A stretch of DNA of 42,864 nucleotides, from NCBI GenBank assembly GCA_012515985.1, contig JAAYXJ010000212.1, forward strand, positions 1 through 42,864. Reading direction: 5' to 3'. Positions 40,486-42,864 of this stretch are shown piece after piece (the stretch's first letter is position 1; each line of letters begins with the position of its first letter). Made by a program: the position numbers and the translations under genes. The notes under the pieces were generated by a model that searched no databases, was not told where the DNA came from, and saw nothing but the letters and a program-made list of their open reading frames with translations. The DNA is from Gammaproteobacteria bacterium (GTDB lineage: Bacteria > Pseudomonadota > Gammaproteobacteria > Xanthomonadales > Xanthomonadaceae).

Positions 40486-40982
40486 CACCTGACACTCGGC
40501 ACACACTCGGCCCAGCCAGAAGCATCGCTACGCCCCCCGGACTCCACCTGATGGGGGACAAGGCCTTGCACTGATTCAACGATGCAAAAATGGGCCGTGT
40601 ACCAACGGGCCGTATAACGACCGTTTGCTTTCACGTCCGCAAGGATGGTGACGCTGTAGGCCTCGCCCGGCCCCAAGGCCGGCGCAGGATCGGGAACACC
40701 ATTCGAGTACGGGATGCACTCACCGGCCTCCAGGTCATAAGGAGGCTCGCGCTCGAGAAAGTCCGCCTCCCAGATATTCCGGGCAATCCCATCGATCCGC
40801 TGGTCCACCCGAACGTTAGACAGCAAGGGGGCCGCCTGATTTCTGGAAGCTGACGGATCAATGGAGAAACATAGCTCTCCCCGCACGACATGTATTTCGG
40901 CTCGCTGATAGCGCTCGCCAGCGGTACCGCACCCGGAGGCGGCGAGTGCAGCGATAAGACAGCAGACCGTCAATGCTTTCAT
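40482..40982 (-). CDS. Lipoprotein next to the PAAR effector, putative immunity protein
   Basis: A 166-residue lipoprotein with signal peptide MKALTVCCLIAALAASGC (lipobox LAASGC, Cys18). The mature part has LEAGECIPYSNGVPD, GEAYSVTILADV, and WYTAHFCIVE, a looser version of the GEC...FC pattern in the other island lipoproteins. It begins six bases after the stop of the PAAR-metallopeptidase gene, the classic position for the cognate immunity gene of a secreted toxin, and overlaps the next lipoprotein gene (GTGA). The role is inferred from position and predicted localisation only. Confidence 0.78.
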   Translation of the reverse strand: MKALTVCCLIAALAASGCGTAGERYQRAEIHVVRGELCFSIDPSASRNQAAPLLSNVRVDQRIDGIARNIWEADFLEREPPYDLEAGECIPYSNGVPDPAPALGPGEAYSVTILADVKANGRYTARWYTAHFCIVESVQGLVPHQVESGGRSDASGWAECVPSVRW

Positions 40983-40988
40983 GGTTGC

Positions 40989-42212
40989 CTAGCGGGTCGT
41001 GGCGGGGAGATTGGCCGGGTCGCTTGGATCCGCCAGGAAACCCCGAATCGTGTGGTGAAGCAGTGTGCTGTAACTGCCGTCGAGTCGATATTCGCGCTGG
41101 CTTGTCTGCCGCTGGGCGGCCTTGAACTCAGTGAGGAAATAGTCCGCTATAATATTTCCCTGTGCTTCCATGTTGAAATCCCGTAATTCTTTCCGCCCAT
41201 CAAGCTCATAGTCATATCGCATGCGCGGACGAGGCACCCGGACACGCTTGACTGGATAACCAAGCTGATACTGCCAAACATGCGTCATTTCGTGAATGAG
41301 CAGATGTTGCATGTGGAGCGGTTCAACCGAGTAATCGTCCCTATACAGGTCGCGCCCGAAGTAGATTTCACCGTTCGGCGCCATGGCAGTGTTTCTGGGC
41401 TGGAAGCCAAGCGTCATCCAGTACGCGTGGTCGTGGATCTTCACTCGCTCGTACGCGATCGCGTCCCCAAACACCAACCGCGCCATATGGATTTCGCCAA
41501 CGGTCAAACTGCGTTCGTGACCCGATGAAGTGACCTGGACAATAGACGTTCCCACATCTGCGTTATGGGTAACGACGCCGTCCAGTTCGAACACGGCCTC
41601 TTCAAGATCGCTTCCGGGATGCATCGCACAGCAGGCAATGGCTTCCGACGGAGGAGCGATCGTGGCACGGATGATTTCAACAGGTTGCTCTGTTCGCACA
41701 CGCTCAGTGACGCCGTCTTCGTCAGTCACCCCCTGGCACGCTGCACCGTCCGACAAATGAAGTGTATAGATCATGCCTCCGAGCGGCTTGCCTGCCTCGG
41801 TGCAGAAGCGCAGCGCCTCGTCATACTCAACGGCATCTTCGGCATCAGGCTGTTTCGAGGTGGCAATCGCGGATGCGACCCGGGTGCCTGCAGCAATAGC
41901 CGCCGCTGCCTGCACTCCGCCGGCACTTCCGCCTCCAGCTCCGCCCGCATCCACAAACACCCGCACCTGCTGCGCAGACAGCACCTTGCAGCCGCACGAA
42001 AGGGAGCTGCCGTGCAGGGCGACGGGTTGGCCGTCGACGATCAGGGTGTCGTCGCCATCAACGATGGGATAGGCGCCCTTGTGGCTCGGGCAGGTGGCCT
42101 GGTCGGTGACGCGGGCCACGGGGATGCCGTCGATGTCGGTGAACGGCGAGCCCGTGACGACCGAGCCGCCGCTGCTGGTCGGGTCGCCGACCACGATCCA
42201 ATTCCTTGCCAT
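40989..42212 (-). CDS. PAAR-domain protein with C-terminal zinc-metallopeptidase-like domain, putative T6SS effector
   Basis: The start is ATG 42212, four bases after GGAGG (407 residues); two in-frame ATG/near starts lie just upstream. Residues about 3-85 are a PAAR domain (IVVGDPTSSGGSV, ATCPSHKGAYPIV, ALHGSSLSCGC), the zinc-bound tip that caps VgrG spikes. A small Ala/Gly-rich linker and a transthyretin-like segment (GKPLGGMIYTLHLSDG) follow. The C-terminal half from LTVGEIHMARLVFGDAI carries HLLIHEMTHVWQYQLGY (HExxH, 307-311) and, 42 residues on, MEAQGNIIADYF, a likely third zinc ligand (Glu349). This resembles vgr-related proteins and the metallopeptidase tail of P. aeruginosa VgrG2b. 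No T6SS apparatus genes are in the window. Confidence 0.82.
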   Translation of the reverse strand: MARNWIVVGDPTSSGGSVVTGSPFTDIDGIPVARVTDQATCPSHKGAYPIVDGDDTLIVDGQPVALHGSSLSCGCKVLSAQQVRVFVDAGGAGGGSAGGVQAAAAIAAGTRVASAIATSKQPDAEDAVEYDEALRFCTEAGKPLGGMIYTLHLSDGAACQGVTDEDGVTERVRTEQPVEIIRATIAPPSEAIACCAMHPGSDLEEAVFELDGVVTHNADVGTSIVQVTSSGHERSLTVGEIHMARLVFGDAIAYERVKIHDHAYWMTLGFQPRNTAMAPNGEIYFGRDLYRDDYSVEPLHMQHLLIHEMTHVWQYQLGYPVKRVRVPRPRMRYDYELDGRKELRDFNMEAQGNIIADYFLTEFKAAQRQTSQREYRLDGSYSTLLHHTIRGFLADPSDPANLPATTR

Positions 42213-42231
42213 CATGCCTCCATGCACGATC

Positions 42232-42248
42232 GGCGGGCAGCGCCCGCC
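42232..42248 (-). terminator. Hairpin after clpX
   Basis: GGCGGGC/GCCCGCC, 7 bp with a 3-base loop, 18 bases past the clpX stop on the minus strand. No T-run. It could separate clpX from the PAAR gene. Confidence 0.3.
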
Positions 42249-42266
42249 CCCGGGTTCTTCCCTGCC

Positions 42267-42864
42267 CTATTCGGCGGATGCCACCTTCTGGGCCGGCTGG
42301 TTCTGGTAGATCAGGTACGGCTCGGACTTGTGCTCGATCACCGACTCGTCCACCACCACCTTGCTCACGTTCTCAAGCGAGGGCAGCTCGTACATGGTGT
42401 CGAGCAGCACCGATTCGACGATGGTGCGCAGGCCGCGCGCGCCGGTCTTGCGCTTGATGGCCTTGCGGGCGATGGCGGCCAGGGCGTCGTCGCGGAACTC
42501 CAGCTCGGCGCCTTCCATCTCGAACAGTTTCTTGAACTGCTTGGTGATGGCGTTCTTGGGCTCGGTGAGGATCTTCACCAGCGCCGCCTCGTCCAGCTCC
42601 TCGAGCGTGGCGACCACCGGCAGGCGGCCGACGAACTCGGGGATCAGGCCGAACTTGATCAGGTCCTCGGGCTCGACCTCGGCCAGCACCTTGCCGGTGT
42701 CGGTCTTGCGCTCGGTGCTCTTGAGCTTGGCGCCAAAACCAATCCCGCCGGCCTCGGTGCTGCGCTGCTGGATGATCTTGTCCAGCCCGGCGAACGCGCC
42801 GCCGACGATGAACAGGATGTTCTTGGTCTCCACCTGCAGGAATTCCTGCTGCGGATGCTTGCGC
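42267..42864 (-). CDS. clpX: ATP-dependent Clp protease ATP-binding subunit ClpX, 5' part outside window
   Basis: AAA+ unfoldase that feeds substrates to ClpP. The frame is open to the window edge (198 codons seen), so the track start METKN at 42833 is internal. Visible are [23 protein letters not shown] (after Walker B), [22 protein letters not shown] (sensor region), and the small domain with [25 protein letters not shown] (sensor 2 Arg). The zinc-binding N domain and Walker A lie beyond base 42864. lon is the expected next gene but is displaced by ~10 kb. Confidence 0.97.
   Translation of the reverse strand, partial: RKHPQQEFLQVETKNILFIVGGAFAGLDKIIQQRSTEAGGIGFGAKLKSTERKTDTGKVLAEVEPEDLIKFGLIPEFVGRLPVVATLEELDEAALVKILTEPKNAITKQFKKLFEMEGAELEFRDDALAAIARKAIKRKTGARGLRTIVESVLLDTMYELPSLENVSKVVVDESVIEHKSEPYLIYQNQPAQKVASAE

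Larger units (their letters stand above)
32290..42250. other. Accessory island between lon and clpX
   Basis: In E. coli and relatives clpX and lon are adjacent on one strand. Here both are present on the minus strand but about 10 kb apart. The interval holds a PAAR-metallopeptidase gene, lipoprotein genes, an export operon and IS3 remnants. Base composition is visibly lower in GC in its 39-42 kb part. The limits are approximate: upstream of the lon promoter and downstream of the clpX stop. 32287-32470 holds no gene that I can support. Confidence 0.75.

Noticed and set aside
40890-41186. 98-residue plus-strand ORF opposite the PAAR gene
   Set aside because: Antisense to the lipoprotein and PAAR genes, with no ribosome-binding site or domain.

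Overview
The window is a high-GC chromosomal segment. Gene content, gene order and Gram-negative envelope genes point to the gammaproteobacterial family Xanthomonadaceae/Lysobacteraceae (Lysobacter-, Luteimonas- or Pseudoxanthomonas-like). This placement is inferred from synteny and protein character, not from a database search.

Region 1 (1-9001, + strand) is a tightly packed envelope operon: dxr (5' end cut by the window), rseP, bamA, lpxD, fabZ, lpxA, lpxB, rnhB. From lpxD to rnhB most junctions are ATGA overlaps or 1-base gaps. It joins isoprenoid precursor synthesis, sigma-E signalling, outer-membrane protein assembly and the first lipid A steps.

Region 2 (9164-19364) holds dnaE and accA, usually close neighbours of this cluster. 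Here they are separated by accessory genes: a CadC-like membrane transcription regulator with TPR repeats, divergent from a DUF1232/YkvA-like protein, lies between rnhB and dnaE. A BCCT-type transporter lies between dnaE and accA and carries a complete dephospho-CoA-kinase-like domain at its C terminus, in one reading frame.

Region 3 (19448-28927) is housekeeping: a small membrane protein, tilS, a PP2C-type phosphatase, the conserved dnaQ-rnhA-methyltransferase / gloB divergent cluster (gloB followed by mltD), fabI and, convergent to it, ppiD.

Region 4 (29042-32286, - strand) is ppiD's usual neighbourhood: tRNA-Asp, tRNA-Val, hupB and lon. A strong terminator follows the tRNAs, a sigma-70-like promoter precedes hupB and a sigma-32-like promoter precedes lon.

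Region 5 (about 32290-42250) is an accessory island splitting lon from clpX, which are normally adjacent. Its clpX-proximal part encodes a PAAR-domain protein with a C-terminal HEMTH zinc-metallopeptidase-like domain, probably a type VI secretion effector. After it come lipoproteins that look like an expanded, partly decaying family of immunity proteins. A fourth family member, truncated, lies next to lon. Between these parts sit a tolC-hlyD-permease-permease export operon with no ATPase and three IS3-family transposase remnants, suggesting an IS-borne cassette split an older effector/immunity array. The window ends inside clpX (- strand).

The most unusual items are the BCCT-CoaE fusion with a K-to-R change in its P-loop, and the PAAR-metallopeptidase/lipoprotein array, including a pseudogene whose decayed 3' end is still readable in an apparently empty gap.
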